Positions 25,938-35,325 of a DNA stretch of 64,000 nucleotides are shown piece by piece. The stretch covers positions 2,790,001 through 2,854,000 of the forward strand of contig NZ_JASKUT010000001.1 in the NCBI RefSeq assembly GCF_030167925.1. Direction: 5' to 3'. The stretch is from Paenibacillus silviterrae (GTDB lineage: Bacteria; Bacillota; Bacilli; Paenibacillales; NBRC-103111). Numbering within the stretch: position 1 is the first letter of the stretch; each line of letters starts with the position of its first letter. The position numbers and the translations under genes were made by a program. Under the pieces are notes generated by a model. It ran no database searches. It was not told the DNA's origin and worked only from the letters and a program-made list of their open reading frames with translations.

Positions 25938-28577
25938 TTAGGTTGGTATCCCCATCATCTCATACAACCTCGGCAAATCCAAATGCTCCCTGACATGGGC
26001 GGCCAACCGGTCGAACGCAGCCTCGCGCCTAGCCTGGAACTGCAGCTCCGCAGGCAGAGGAGCCAACCCTTTGCTCTCGCGAAGCCGATTCAGCCAACCC
26101 CTCCGAAACGCATCATTATGCATAATGCCGTGCAAGTACGTCCCCCAAACTCTTCCCCCGTCCAAGGAAGCGCCATCCGGCTTCGAGCCTTCCAGAAGGA
26201 ACGGCTGATTGACAAGTCGCAGGAACGTCGTTTCGCCCATATGAATCTCGTACCCGGTCACGACCGTGCTTTCGGCACAATACAGCTTCGTCACCGCGGT
26301 GGACTGCACCGTCCGCTTCTCCGAGGCAAAGACCGTCTGCGATGGGAAGAAGCCCATTCCTTGAAGCTCCGGCCGATCCGATTCCACCAGAAGCGGATCC
26401 AGCAGACGCTCGCCCATCATCTGATAGCCTGCACAAATCCCGGTAAGAAAGCCGCCGCCGGATACGTAGTTTTTCAGCGCTTGCTCCAGCCCGTTGTCAC
26501 GCAGATACAGCAAATCATCTACCGTATTTTTGCTGCCCGGAAGCACAATCGCATCCGGCCGGCCGAGCTCCTCTGGAGAGCTGACGAACCGGACACGCAC
26601 ATCCCGTTCGAACAATAAGGGATCGATATCTGTAAAATTCGAAAGCCTAGGCAGCTTGATGACGGCAATATCTAGCTCGGAAGGAGCAGCCTCTTGTCCT
26701 GAAGCAGACAGTCTCCGTTCAAGCGAAGCCGAGTCCTCATCCTCCAGGCCCAGGTCCGGCAAATACGGGATGACGCCGAGCACCGGCTTCCCGGTCCGCT
26801 CCTCGAGCCAATCCAGGCCGGGCTTCAGCAGCGACACATCGCCTCTGAACTTGTTGATGACGAAGCCCTTCACTCGGTCTCTTTCTTCCGGCGTCAGGAT
26901 CTCCAGCGTTCCGACGAGGGAGGCGAAGACGCCGCCCCGGTCAATATCGGCCACCAGTAACACCGGAGCATCGGCCCAGCCTGCAAGACGCATATTGACA
27001 ATATCCCGGTTTTTTAAATTCACCTCAGCCGGGCTCCCCGCGCCTTCCAGCACGACAATCTCGTATTGCTCCCGCAATCGGCCGAGCGCCTCCTTCACAA
27101 CGAGCTCCGCCTCGGACAAATAGCGCTCCCGATACTCTCTCGCACTCAAATCCTTATACGGCTTGCCGTGTACAACGACCTGGGCCACCATATCCTTCTT
27201 CGGCTTCAACAGAATCGGATTCATGTCGGTTGTTGCCGGGATGCGGCAGGCGTCCGCCTGCATGCCCTGAGCCCGGCCGATTTCCTTGCCATCGGGAGTG
27301 ACATAGGAGTTCAGCGACATGTTCTGTGACTTGAACGGCGCAACCCGGTACCCGTCCTGCAGCAGAATACGGCATAGGGCGGCGGTCAGCAGACTTTTGC
27401 CCACATCCGAAGCCGTGCCCTGCAGCATGACCGTTTTTCCTGCAGCTGCAGGCGCCCCCTCTTCCTCTTGCCTAGACCTTGCGGTCACGTAATTGCCCCT
27501 CAGCATCCCTATTGCCTGCGACATCGCCTGCAATAGCTGCACGTTCTGCTCTCTGCGCTTCACGGCGACACGGACGTAGGTATCATCGAGCCCAGGAAAC
27601 AATGAGGCATCCCGGATCAGCACACCAAGCCGCCCCATCGACTCTTGAAGCTCCTTCGCCTTAAGCCCGAGCGGAGCCGTCGAGAACAAAATATAGTTCA
27701 CGTCGCTGTCCGTAACCTGCAGCCCGAGCTCGCGCAGTCTTGCCGACAGCCATTCGCGCTCCGGAGGAAGCCAAGACTTCGTTCGCTCGGCGAAGCCACA
27801 ATCCTCGAGTACCTCGCAGCCGATCCATTGGGCTAAGGCGTTGACGCTCCAAGGCACCTGAAGGCGTTTGATACGGCTGATGACCTCCGGATGCGCAATC
27901 GCATAGCCTAGACGAAGGCCCGGAATCGAATAAAATTTGGTCATCGAGCGAATCACGATCAAATTCGGGTTATCTGCAGCCGCCGAAGCCAAGCTCAGCT
28001 CCTCTTCATGGGGACTGAAATCAAGGAAGGCTTCATCGACGATCACCGGCTTCTCCGTCCGCTTCAGTCTTCCGATGACATCCGGCGTCAGAAGACGCCC
28101 CGTAGGATTGTTCGGATGACCGAGGAACAGCAGGTCGCAGGCGTCCAGCGCTTCTTGTACCACTTCCCAATGCAACGTGAACCCGTTGCCGGCCGTTAAA
28201 GGAAGATCATGGATGCGGCAGCCGATTTTGTGCAGCGCCTCCTCGTATTCGGAGAAGGACGGACGCGCCAGTCCCGCTGTCGTCGGCTGCAGTGCCCTGA
28301 CCGCCAGGTCAATCAGCTCGGCGGCTCCATTACCGACGAGCAGACACGCTTCCTTCACGCCGTGCTTGGCCGCCAGCTTTGCGGTAAGCTCGCGTACCGC
28401 CGGGTCCGGATAATGCACCACATCCTGCCAGCTCGAACGAAGCACTCTGCCAACCGCCTCCGGCGGCCCCCACGGATTCATATTCGAGCTATAATCCAGG
28501 AACTGTTCCTTGCTTCGTCCGAAAGCCTCCGCCGCGGTCCGAAGATCGCCGCCGTGCCCGTATCGTTCCAGCTTCAT
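25938..28577 (-). CDS. Fused threonine-phosphate decarboxylase and cobyric acid synthase (CobD-CobQ)
   Basis: 879 residues joining two enzymes of cobalamin synthesis. Residues 1-360 are a CobD-type PLP enzyme (SNMNPWGPP, HPNNPTG, PLP lysine near 214 in SMTKFYSIPGLRLGY) that makes aminopropanol phosphate from threonine phosphate. After an ~18-residue Glu/Ala linker, from about residue 380, comes CobQ: ATP-binding KTVMLQGTASDVGKS, then FKSQNMSLNSYV, LEGAGSPAEVNLK, and the class I glutamine amidotransferase with its Cys in TGICAGYQMMG and the closing WGTYLHGIMHND. CobQ amidates adenosylcobyrinate diamide. The ATG at 28577 follows GGAGGGGAG. The two products act just before CbiB, which joins cobyrate to aminopropanol (phosphate). 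Confidence 0.93.
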   Translation of the reverse strand: MKLERYGHGGDLRTAAEAFGRSKEQFLDYSSNMNPWGPPEAVGRVLRSSWQDVVHYPDPAVRELTAKLAAKHGVKEACLLVGNGAAELIDLAVRALQPTTAGLARPSFSEYEEALHKIGCRIHDLPLTAGNGFTLHWEVVQEALDACDLLFLGHPNNPTGRLLTPDVIGRLKRTEKPVIVDEAFLDFSPHEEELSLASAAADNPNLIVIRSMTKFYSIPGLRLGYAIAHPEVISRIKRLQVPWSVNALAQWIGCEVLEDCGFAERTKSWLPPEREWLSARLRELGLQVTDSDVNYILFSTAPLGLKAKELQESMGRLGVLIRDASLFPGLDDTYVRVAVKRREQNVQLLQAMSQAIGMLRGNYVTARSRQEEEGAPAAAGKTVMLQGTASDVGKSLLTAALCRILLQDGYRVAPFKSQNMSLNSYVTPDGKEIGRAQGMQADACRIPATTDMNPILLKPKKDMVAQVVVHGKPYKDLSAREYRERYLSEAELVVKEALGRLREQYEIVVLEGAGSPAEVNLKNRDIVNMRLAGWADAPVLLVADIDRGGVFASLVGTLEILTPEERDRVKGFVINKFRGDVSLLKPGLDWLEERTGKPVLGVIPYLPDLGLEDEDSASLERRLSASGQEAAPSELDIAVIKLPRLSNFTDIDPLLFERDVRVRFVSSPEELGRPDAIVLPGSKNTVDDLLYLRDNGLEQALKNYVSGGGFLTGICAGYQMMGERLLDPLLVESDRPELQGMGFFPSQTVFASEKRTVQSTAVTKLYCAESTVVTGYEIHMGETTFLRLVNQPFLLEGSKPDGASLDGGRVWGTYLHGIMHNDAFRRGWLNRLRESKGLAPLPAELQFQARREAAFDRLAAHVREHLDLPRLYEMMGIPT

Positions 28578-28598
28578 GCGGTCTCCCCTCCTCATTTC

Positions 28599-29399
28599 TT
28601 AACTAAGTAAAATTATCGCAAGCAGCAGCAGCAGCGATTCCAGCACTTCGTTCAAGGCGCCGTAGGTATCCCCCGTCAAGCCTCCCAGCTTGCGTGCGAG
28701 ATAGATGCTCATCCCTGCGCCGGCCAGCGTTGCAATCCCCGCGTAAAGGATACCAAGTACAATAGCCTCCAGCAGGGTCCCGGCTGTAAGCAGCAGCAGC
28801 CAGGCCGACAGAGCCAAAGCAATCGTCGAGCTCAGCAGCAGCTGAGCAGTTCCCAGCCCGCGGAATCGTCCGCCAAGCCCGCCGCTCTGTTCCGAACGGG
28901 CATACGGCCAGCAAACAATAGCCGTTACCATATACCACCGGCTCCAGAGCAAGCTAAGGATAAGCATAGGAAAGGCCTGCGCTTCGGGATGGTCAAGCCA
29001 CTCCGTCAGCAGCGCCCATTTGAGCAGCAGCTGAAGCACACACACGACCACACCCATCGCTCCAACGCGGCTGTCCTTCATAATTTCCAGCATACGCTCA
29101 CGCGATCGGTAGCTGAGAACGCCGTCCGCCGTATCCATCAGTCCGTCCAGGTGCAAGGCGCCGGTTAGCGCTACCCAGAGCACCAGCAGCAAAACCGCAC
29201 CGATAGGAGTGGATAAGCCGCTATGCTGCAGCGTCCACGCCGCTCCTGCAAGAATAAGCCCCAGCACAGCTCCGACCAGCGGATAAGCTGCTGTGCTGCG
29301 GCGAAACAGCTCGTCTGTATAGTTCAAATGCACCGGCACGGGAAGTCTCGTCAAAAATTGAAAAGCCGCCACAATAGCGGCTCCCCCGTTTCGTATCAT
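28599..29399 (-). CDS. cobS: Adenosylcobinamide-GDP ribazoletransferase
   Basis: 266 residues, a polytopic membrane enzyme that joins adenosylcobinamide-GDP to alpha-ribazole(-phosphate), the last assembly step. CobS features: FQFLTRLPVP at residues 12-21, and the metal-binding LHLDGLMDTADGV (about 83-95), with GALNEVLE near the end. ATG 29399 overlaps the cbiB stop (ATGA); longer readings upstream overlap cbiB fully and are rejected. Confidence 0.93.
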   Translation of the reverse strand: MIRNGGAAIVAAFQFLTRLPVPVHLNYTDELFRRSTAAYPLVGAVLGLILAGAAWTLQHSGLSTPIGAVLLLVLWVALTGALHLDGLMDTADGVLSYRSRERMLEIMKDSRVGAMGVVVCVLQLLLKWALLTEWLDHPEAQAFPMLILSLLWSRWYMVTAIVCWPYARSEQSGGLGGRFRGLGTAQLLLSSTIALALSAWLLLLTAGTLLEAIVLGILYAGIATLAGAGMSIYLARKLGGLTGDTYGALNEVLESLLLLLAIILLS

Positions 29400-30373
29400 G
29401 TCAGCCCAAGCGCGCACAGCAATCCTCCTGCCATGAGTAAGCTCACCGCATACAGCATCCGAACGGCTGCTTTGATGTCCTCTTTGGTTCTTGCGCGAAG
29501 CGGCCAGCCCATGCGGGCCCGGTCGCTCACACGGCCTCCGTAGTAATTTAAGCCGCCGAGCTCGATGCCGAGCGCCCCTGCCACCGCCGACTCCGGAATG
29601 CCGCTGTTCGGACTCGGATGCAGGCGGGCAAACTGCCGTATCGCCTGGGCCGAGCGGCGAGCCCGCATGCCCGGAAGCAGCGCTGCACAAGCCACCATCA
29701 GCACCCCCGTCAACCTGGCCGGGAGCCAGTTCATCACATCGTCCCAACGAGCGGACGCCCAACCGAAACACATATACTTCTCATTCTTGTACCCGACCAT
29801 GGAATCGAGCGTGTTGGCCGCACGGTACAGCATCGCCAGCGGTGCGGCCCCAAGCAATGCGAAGAACAGCGGCGAAACGACGCCGTCCACCGTATTTTCA
29901 GCCACCGTCTCAATGGTTGCCCGTGCAATCTCGCCTTCATCCAGCTCCGACGTATCTCTCCCGACAATATAGCCTACATAGGTTCTGGCTTCCGTGAGCT
30001 TCCCATCCGCCAGCGGAGTATATACCTGCATGGCCGCGTCCTTTAACCCCTTAACCGCAATGGTTGTGGAAATCAGCCACACCTGCAGAGCATACCCGAG
30101 CCATGGATGAATCTGATGCGCTGCCCAAACGAGAAGCCCTGCGGTCCCGAAAGCAACCCCTAAGGTCAGCACCATCAGAAGCACTCCGCGTAATCGCAGG
30201 CTTACCGGTCCGGCTTGCTCCCGCCGGAGACGCTTCTCCCACCAGCTGATCCATTTCCCGATCACGATGACCGGATGCGTATACCAGCGCCAACGGGGAT
30301 CCCCGATCCACCAGTCCAGCACCAGCGCAGCCAGGACCATCAGGACCGTCTCTTGCCAGCTGTAAAACAGCAA
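29396..30373 (-). CDS. cbiB: Adenosylcobinamide-phosphate synthase (CbiB/CobD)
   Basis: 325 residues, membrane protein joining adenosylcobyrate and aminopropanol (phosphate). Family markers: LDWWIGDPRWRWYTHPVIVIGKWI at residues 19-42, VGRDTSELDEGEIARATIETVAENTVDGVVSPLF near the middle, and the C-terminal GIPESAVAGALGIELGG. The start is TTG 30373 with GGGTGAG before it. Sits between cobU and cobS. Confidence 0.93.
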   Translation of the reverse strand: MLFYSWQETVLMVLAALVLDWWIGDPRWRWYTHPVIVIGKWISWWEKRLRREQAGPVSLRLRGVLLMVLTLGVAFGTAGLLVWAAHQIHPWLGYALQVWLISTTIAVKGLKDAAMQVYTPLADGKLTEARTYVGYIVGRDTSELDEGEIARATIETVAENTVDGVVSPLFFALLGAAPLAMLYRAANTLDSMVGYKNEKYMCFGWASARWDDVMNWLPARLTGVLMVACAALLPGMRARRSAQAIRQFARLHPSPNSGIPESAVAGALGIELGGLNYYGGRVSDRARMGWPLRARTKEDIKAAVRMLYAVSLLMAGGLLCALGLT

Positions 30374-30391
30374 CTTCTCTCACCCGCGATG

Positions 30392-30946
30392 CTATAGAAT
30401 ATAGGCCTTGCTCTTGAGCTCCACCGGAATGCCGGCCGTCACCAGAAATACTTGATCGGCCGCTTCCGCCAGCCGCTGATTCATCCGGCCGGACAAATCG
30501 CGAAATTGCCGGCCCAGCCGGTATTCCGGCACCAGGCCATAGCCTACTTCATTCGTTACCATAACGACATCAGCCCTGCACGAACGAAACGTCTCGACGA
30601 GCTCCCGGATCTTCTCCTCCACTCGAGCTTCCGCATCGGCCTCCTGCTCCCAGCGGAGCAGCCAGTTGGTGAGCCAGAGCGTCAAGCAATCGACAAGAAT
30701 GACCTCACCGGGTTCGGCGGCGCCGGAGGACAGGAACTCACTGAGCGAATAAGGCTCCTCTACCGTTCTCCAAGCATAACCGCTCCGCTCCCTTTGCTCC
30801 CGATGCAGCGCAATTCTTGCTTCCATCTCTTTATCATAAGGCTGACAGGTGGCAATGTACATCCCTTTTTCGGCCAACGTCGCCGAATATCGCTCGGCGA
30901 AGCCGCTTTTGCCGCTGCGGGCTCCCCCTGTTACCAGCGCTCTCAT
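30392..30946 (-). CDS. cobU: Adenosylcobinamide kinase / guanylyltransferase
   Basis: 184 residues, bifunctional enzyme producing adenosylcobinamide-GDP. The P loop GGARSGKSGFAE begins at residue 7; HREQRER holds the guanylylated histidine; VDCLTLWLTN and VTNEVGYGLVP are conserved. The start ATG overlaps the cobT stop by four bases. Length is typical. Confidence 0.95.
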   Translation of the reverse strand: MRALVTGGARSGKSGFAERYSATLAEKGMYIATCQPYDKEMEARIALHREQRERSGYAWRTVEEPYSLSEFLSSGAAEPGEVILVDCLTLWLTNWLLRWEQEADAEARVEEKIRELVETFRSCRADVVMVTNEVGYGLVPEYRLGRQFRDLSGRMNQRLAEAADQVFLVTAGIPVELKSKAYIL

Positions 30947-32031
30947 ACGCCGGCCCCTTCCCCTGATTCTACGGCCCCGGAGACGCCTGCCGAGGAGAAG
31001 GTCGCCATCTCCTTCATGATCTTGACCGCCGCCTCGATAAGGTGAAACGCGAGCACCGCCCCGGTGCCCTCTCCCAGCCGCATGTCCATATGTAACATCG
31101 GCTGCAGACCGATCTCGCTGAGCAGGCGGCCATGGCCCTTCTCCTGAGACAAGTGTGAAGCAATCATGTATCCTGCGCTGGCTGGAGCCAGTTGTGAAGC
31201 CACGAGAGCCGCAGCCGAGGAGATGAAGCCGTCAATGACGACCGGCAGCCGGTGTCTCGCCGCGCCGAGAATGACTCCGACAAGGCCGGCGATCTCCAAT
31301 CCGCCGACCTTGGCCAGCGCATCCATCGGATCCTCGGGATCCGGCCGGTTCACCTCCAGCGCGCGGCGGATTACCGCCTGCTTGTGCTCGAGCCTCCGGT
31401 CGTCGATGCCCGTCCCGCGGCCTGCGGCGCTTTCCGCATCGGCTCCGCCCAAGGCCATCAGCAGCGCGGCGCTGGCCGTGGTGTTGCCGATGCCCATCTC
31501 GCCGGTGGCGAGGAGCTTGCAGCCCTCGGCTGCAAGCTCCTCCACCAGCTCGACGCCGACAAGCACGGCCGCCTCCGCCTCTTCGCGAGTCATCGCCGGC
31601 CCCTTCGCCAGATTCGCCGTCCCCCGGCGAATCTTCCTGCCGCGCAGCTGCGGATGAGACAGCTCCGCGTTCACCCCGATGTCGACGCACACGACATCGG
31701 CTCCCGCATGGCGTGCCAGCACGTTCACGGCGGCCCCGCCGTTCAGGAAGTTCAGCACCATCTGCGGCGTGACCTCCGCCGGGAAGGCGCTGACACCTTC
31801 TTCACATACGCCGTGGTCACCCGCCATCACGATGACGGCCTTCCGTCCAAGGTCGGGCATCAGCTCCCCATAAATCCCGGCCAGCTGCCGTGCGACCTCC
31901 TCCAGCCGTCCCAAGCTGCCCGGCGGCTTCGTCAGCTGATCCAAATGGTTGGCTGCCTGCTCGATAGCCGCAGAATCAACAGGCTTTATTCCTTCCAGCA
32001 CTTCCTTCAAGCGAACCGAATGCTGTGACAT
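30943..32031 (-). CDS. cobT: Nicotinate-nucleotide--dimethylbenzimidazole phosphoribosyltransferase
   Basis: 362 residues, makes alpha-ribazole phosphate for the lower ligand. Family features: LDQLTKPPGSLGRLEEVA near residues 31-48, VMAGDHGVCEEGVSAFP, GEMGIGNTTASAALL and the C-terminal LGEGTGAVLAFHLIEAAVKI with the catalytic Glu. Starts one base within the btuD stop (TAATG). Followed by a short extra tail of about 20 residues. Confidence 0.95.
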   Translation of the reverse strand: MSQHSVRLKEVLEGIKPVDSAAIEQAANHLDQLTKPPGSLGRLEEVARQLAGIYGELMPDLGRKAVIVMAGDHGVCEEGVSAFPAEVTPQMVLNFLNGGAAVNVLARHAGADVVCVDIGVNAELSHPQLRGRKIRRGTANLAKGPAMTREEAEAAVLVGVELVEELAAEGCKLLATGEMGIGNTTASAALLMALGGADAESAAGRGTGIDDRRLEHKQAVIRRALEVNRPDPEDPMDALAKVGGLEIAGLVGVILGAARHRLPVVIDGFISSAAALVASQLAPASAGYMIASHLSQEKGHGRLLSEIGLQPMLHMDMRLGEGTGAVLAFHLIEAAVKIMKEMATFSSAGVSGAVESGEGAGV

Positions 32032-32840
32032 TATATGAGCACCCTCCCTTTCTTCATAACCGTGCCTAACAGCACTTGCGGCACCCCGCTGACAGGATGC
32101 TTCATCACGTGAGGTACGGTGCCGTATACCTGCTCCAGGAGCTCGGCACGAATCACTTCCTCGGCCGTGCCGATAGCAGCAGCTTGCGCATCGTGCAGCA
32201 GCAGCAGGCGATCGCAGTACTGCGCCGCCAAATTCAGATCATGCAGGATCGAGACCACCGTCAACCCGCATTCTTCCTGCCATGTGCGGACGAATTCCAT
32301 CATTTCCAGCTGATAGCCGATATCGAGGAAAGTCGTGGGCTCATCCAGCAGCAACAGCATCGGCTCCTGTGCCATCACCTTCCCCAGCGCAACGCGCTGA
32401 CGCTCCCCGCCGCTTAACGCCTCAACTGACCTCTCGCACAGGTGTCCGAGACGCAGCCGGTCGATAATCCGGTCTACCAGCGCCCCGGCGTCACCCTTCT
32501 CATCCCCGAACCAATTTTGATAAGGATATCGGCCCATCTCGATCACTTCCCGCACCGTGAAGCCGAGCGGCGGCAGGGCATCCTGGGGAAGCACCGCCAC
32601 CCGGCGGGCCATTTCCTTACGACCGTAAGTCTCCGGTGTTTTGCCGTGCAGCAGCACCTGTCCTCCGTCGGCCGGCACGACTCCAGTGACGATCTGCAGC
32701 AGCGTGGATTTCCCGCTGCCGTTCGGTCCCAGAATACCGAACCACTCCCCAGCCTCGACATGGAAGCTGATGCCGCCAAGCACGATGCGCCCGTCGTATG
32801 TCTTTTCTATCCCTTCCACCTGAACCGCCGGCACATTCAT
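32031..32840 (-). CDS. btuD: Cobalamin ABC transporter ATPase
   Basis: 269 residues from ATG 32840 (GGAGGGG nine bases upstream). FecE/BtuD-type ATPase: Walker A GPNGSGKST, Q loop LPQD, signature LSGGERQRV, Walker B LLLLDEPTTFLD, switch His ILHDLNLAAQ. Works with the FecCD permease and lipoprotein encoded upstream. The cobalamin riboswitch and cob genes around it support B12 or cobinamide as the cargo rather than a siderophore. Confidence 0.92.
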   Translation of the reverse strand: MNVPAVQVEGIEKTYDGRIVLGGISFHVEAGEWFGILGPNGSGKSTLLQIVTGVVPADGGQVLLHGKTPETYGRKEMARRVAVLPQDALPPLGFTVREVIEMGRYPYQNWFGDEKGDAGALVDRIIDRLRLGHLCERSVEALSGGERQRVALGKVMAQEPMLLLLDEPTTFLDIGYQLEMMEFVRTWQEECGLTVVSILHDLNLAAQYCDRLLLLHDAQAAAIGTAEEVIRAELLEQVYGTVPHVMKHPVSGVPQVLLGTVMKKGRVLI

Positions 32841-32882
32841 CGGAACGTTCCCCTCCACTCTATAGCTATATTGCTAGAGCAT

Positions 32883-33917
32883 CTATTGCAGCTTCTTTTT
32901 TCTTCGTTTCAGCAAATAGGCGAAAAACGGTGCGCCCAAGAAAGCCGTCACGACACCGAGCGGGATTTCCGTCGGGCTCAGCAGCGTCCTGGCAAGCAGG
33001 TCAGCCCACAAGACATACACCGCCCCGCCCAGCATCGAGAGCGGCAGCAGCAGCCGATAGTCCGGTCCGATCAGCATGCGGAGCAGGTGCGGCACGATCA
33101 AGCCGACGAAGGCAACCACTCCCGACACGGAGACGGCAGCCGCCGTAATCAGCGTCGCGGCGATCAGTACCATCGTCTTCGTCCGCTCCACATTGACCCC
33201 GAGGTGAGCCGCCTGCCTTTCGCCCAGCGAGAACAAGTTCATCGCGCGGCCAAAGCTCAGCAGCAGCACGGCGCCGACAGCCAAATACGGCAGCAGCACC
33301 AGGCTGTACGCCCAGCCCCTCAGTGCCAGGCTGCCCATGAGCCAAAACACGATTTCATTAATGACCGTCTTCGACATGGACACCATCAAGGAGACGAAAG
33401 CCCCTAGAAACGCATGCATCACGACACCGGCCAGCACCACCGTCTCAATCTGCATTTTCCCGTTCGTCTTGGCTAAGGACAGCACCGCCAGAAGCGATAG
33501 CGAACCGGTGACAAACGCAACGACCGGAACCGTCCACTGGCCGAATAACGCATAATGGAGCCCGAAGAGAATCAAAAAGGAGGCGCCTACCGAGGCCCCC
33601 GTCGAAACCCCCAGCGTATACGGGTCGGCCAGCGGGTTTCGCAGCACTCCTTGAAAGGAAGCGCCAGCCAGTGCAAGAGCGGCGCCGACCAAGGAGCCCA
33701 GAACCACCCGGGGGAGACGCACCTTCCAGATGATCTGCTCGGAAGCCACCGTCCAATCCGGCACGATAGAGCCGCCCACCCACGGCATGTGGTACAGCAT
33801 GATCTTCCACACCTGCACGAAAGGCACCTTCACCGATCCCAGCGCAAGCGCCGCCGTCATGGAAATGAGAAGGAGGGCGAGTCCGCACCCGCCCCACAGC
33901 AACAGCCTTCGTTTCAT
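32883..33917 (-). CDS. btuC: FecCD/BtuC-type ABC transporter permease
   Basis: 344 residues, about ten membrane helices. FecCD markers: LGSLVGAALALAGASFQGVLRNPLADPYTLGVSTGASVGA near residues 76-115 and GLIVPHLLRMLIGPDYR near 262-280. The ATG directly abuts the btuF stop. Transports cobalamin-type corrinoids judging by the riboswitch-led operon. Confidence 0.92.
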   Translation of the reverse strand: MKRRLLLWGGCGLALLLISMTAALALGSVKVPFVQVWKIMLYHMPWVGGSIVPDWTVASEQIIWKVRLPRVVLGSLVGAALALAGASFQGVLRNPLADPYTLGVSTGASVGASFLILFGLHYALFGQWTVPVVAFVTGSLSLLAVLSLAKTNGKMQIETVVLAGVVMHAFLGAFVSLMVSMSKTVINEIVFWLMGSLALRGWAYSLVLLPYLAVGAVLLLSFGRAMNLFSLGERQAAHLGVNVERTKTMVLIAATLITAAAVSVSGVVAFVGLIVPHLLRMLIGPDYRLLLPLSMLGGAVYVLWADLLARTLLSPTEIPLGVVTAFLGAPFFAYLLKRRKKKLQ

Positions 33918-34955
33918 TTATTTCACCAGTTCCGGATAAATGCCCTTAGCGAATTCCGTCAGCGCTTGGGTAATACGCGGGCCCGGACGGGACATCATGT
34001 TGTTGTCCACGCCGACCAGACGGCCGTTCTTAATGGCATCAATCTTCTCCCAGCCGCCGCGTTCCTTAATGATGGCATCCAGGTTTTTCTTCTGCTTGGA
34101 GTCAATGAGATCCTTCGGATACAGAATGACCTGCGGATTATCGACGATAATCTTCTCCTCGCTGAATTTCACGTAGCTCTTCTCCGTGCCGGCTACGTTG
34201 ATGCCGCCGGACAACGTAATCAGCTCATCCATAAACTCGCCTTGGCCGACTGTCCAGCCCGGGGAAAATTCGATGAACACCTTTTTCTTCTGCTCCGGCT
34301 TCAGATCCTTCACGGCAGTAACTACCTTATCGCGCTCCGCCTTCATTTGTGCGACAACCTTCTCGGCCTGCTCCTGTTTATCGAAAATTTGGCCGAGCAG
34401 CAGGATGTTGCTAAGCACCTCGTCGATCGTCTTCGGCTCTACCTTGTATACGTTCAGCTTCAGCTCGCGAAGCTTCTCTACCGTCGGCATCTTCATCGAT
34501 ACGCCGCCCAGGATAATCTCCGCCCCGGAAGCGATCATCGCTTCCTCGTTCGGCTTCGTGATGCTGCCGAGCTTCGGCTTCGCCTTCGCTTCAGCAGGGA
34601 AATCACAGAAATCCGAAACGCCCACTATGCTATCTCCCAGCCCCAAGGCGAACAGCGTTTCCGTTTCGCTCGGCGAGGTGGAAGCGATTTTCTGCGGCGC
34701 CTTCTCGAACGTGAATTCCTTTCCGGTCGCATCCTTCACCTTCAGAGGGTACACCGTGCGCTTCGCCGTATTCCCTGCTGCTTGGCCTTGGCCCGAGCCG
34801 TTAGCCTTCGGCGGGTCGACCAGCTGTCCGGAGCCCGTCGGTGATTTCTCCGTTTGGGCACAGCCTATCGCCGAGCCGGCCAGCGCCAAGGTCAATACCA
34901 AGGTCAGCAGCTTTTTTGTCCCCTTATTCATCCCCATATCCAACTTCTTTTTCAT
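33918..34955 (-). CDS. btuF: Cobalamin-binding lipoprotein (BtuF-like)
   Basis: 345 residues from ATG 34955, preceded by GGAGAGGGAGAGG. Signal peptide with lipobox LAGSAIGC; the mature part starts with a Thr/Ser/Gly/Gln-rich spacer (about 35 residues), then a helical-backbone periplasmic-binding fold (PQKIASTSPSETETLFALGLGDSIVGVSDFCDFP). It captures corrinoids for BtuCD. First gene after the cobalamin riboswitch and its terminator. Confidence 0.92.
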   Translation of the reverse strand: MKKKLDMGMNKGTKKLLTLVLTLALAGSAIGCAQTEKSPTGSGQLVDPPKANGSGQGQAAGNTAKRTVYPLKVKDATGKEFTFEKAPQKIASTSPSETETLFALGLGDSIVGVSDFCDFPAEAKAKPKLGSITKPNEEAMIASGAEIILGGVSMKMPTVEKLRELKLNVYKVEPKTIDEVLSNILLLGQIFDKQEQAEKVVAQMKAERDKVVTAVKDLKPEQKKKVFIEFSPGWTVGQGEFMDELITLSGGINVAGTEKSYVKFSEEKIIVDNPQVILYPKDLIDSKQKKNLDAIIKERGGWEKIDAIKNGRLVGVDNNMMSRPGPRITQALTEFAKGIYPELVK

Positions 34956-34987
34956 TCTGTTTTCCTCTCCCTCTCCTACAATAAATA

Positions 34988-35021
34988 GCAAAAAGCCCCC
35001 TGCTCCTTTCGAGCAGAGGGC
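34988..35021 (-). terminator. Expression-platform terminator of the cobalamin riboswitch
   Basis: On the minus strand GCCCTCTGCTC (35021-35011) pairs with GAGCAGGGGGC (35005-34995) around GAAAG, followed by TTTTT. It lies between the aptamer and the btuF ribosome site, so cobalamin binding can switch transcription off. Confidence 0.85.
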
Positions 35022-35109
35022 ACCCCTTCGATCCATGCAGCCGCTCCCGGCAGGTTATCGTTCCCATGCCCAAGCGAATCTGCAAACCGCAGCAGTGCGC
35101 CCCTTTTCC

Positions 35110-35320
35110 TCGAAAGGCCGCATGACACGCATCAGGCAGGTTTCCTGGCTCATGAGGGTGCTTGACACAGCTAGCACAATAGCTCCAGCCTTCCCATCCT
35201 TACGGACAGTGGCTGCTCGCGGAGCTTCACCCAATTACAGTGGCGGGACCGCGCCGGTATCGCACCGGCTTCCCTTTTAACCCGCACGGCGTTCGCCTGC
35301 GGGCACCTAATGCTTATTGT
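35110..35320 (-). ncRNA. Cobalamin riboswitch
   Basis: On the minus strand the B12 box reads GAGCCAGGAAACCTGCCTGA (35152-35133), with GCCACTG about 75 bases upstream of it, a GGGTTAAAAGGGAA start region and the GCCGGTGCGATACCGGC hairpin near 35265-35245: the conserved cobalamin aptamer order. It leads into a terminator and the btuF-rluA operon, so high adenosylcobalamin should shut the operon. Exact ends are approximate. Confidence 0.93.
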
Positions 35321-35325
35321 CTTCC

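Larger units (their letters stand above)
34956..35325. other. 370-base leader region before btuF
   Basis: No coding sequence; it is filled by the cobalamin riboswitch and its terminator. No strong SigA promoter is seen between the lipoprotein stop and the aptamer, so the promoter may lie in the 3' end of the lipoprotein gene or the leader may be read from further upstream. Confidence 0.6.

Noticed and set aside
29400..29771. N-terminal 123-residue extension of CobS
   Set aside because: It lies wholly inside cbiB in another frame, and ATG 29399 overlaps the cbiB stop as ATGA and gives the family length.
33555..34844. 429-codon plus-strand frame across btuC and btuF
   Set aside because: Antisense to two intact transporter genes, His/Arg/Gln-rich translation with no family features.
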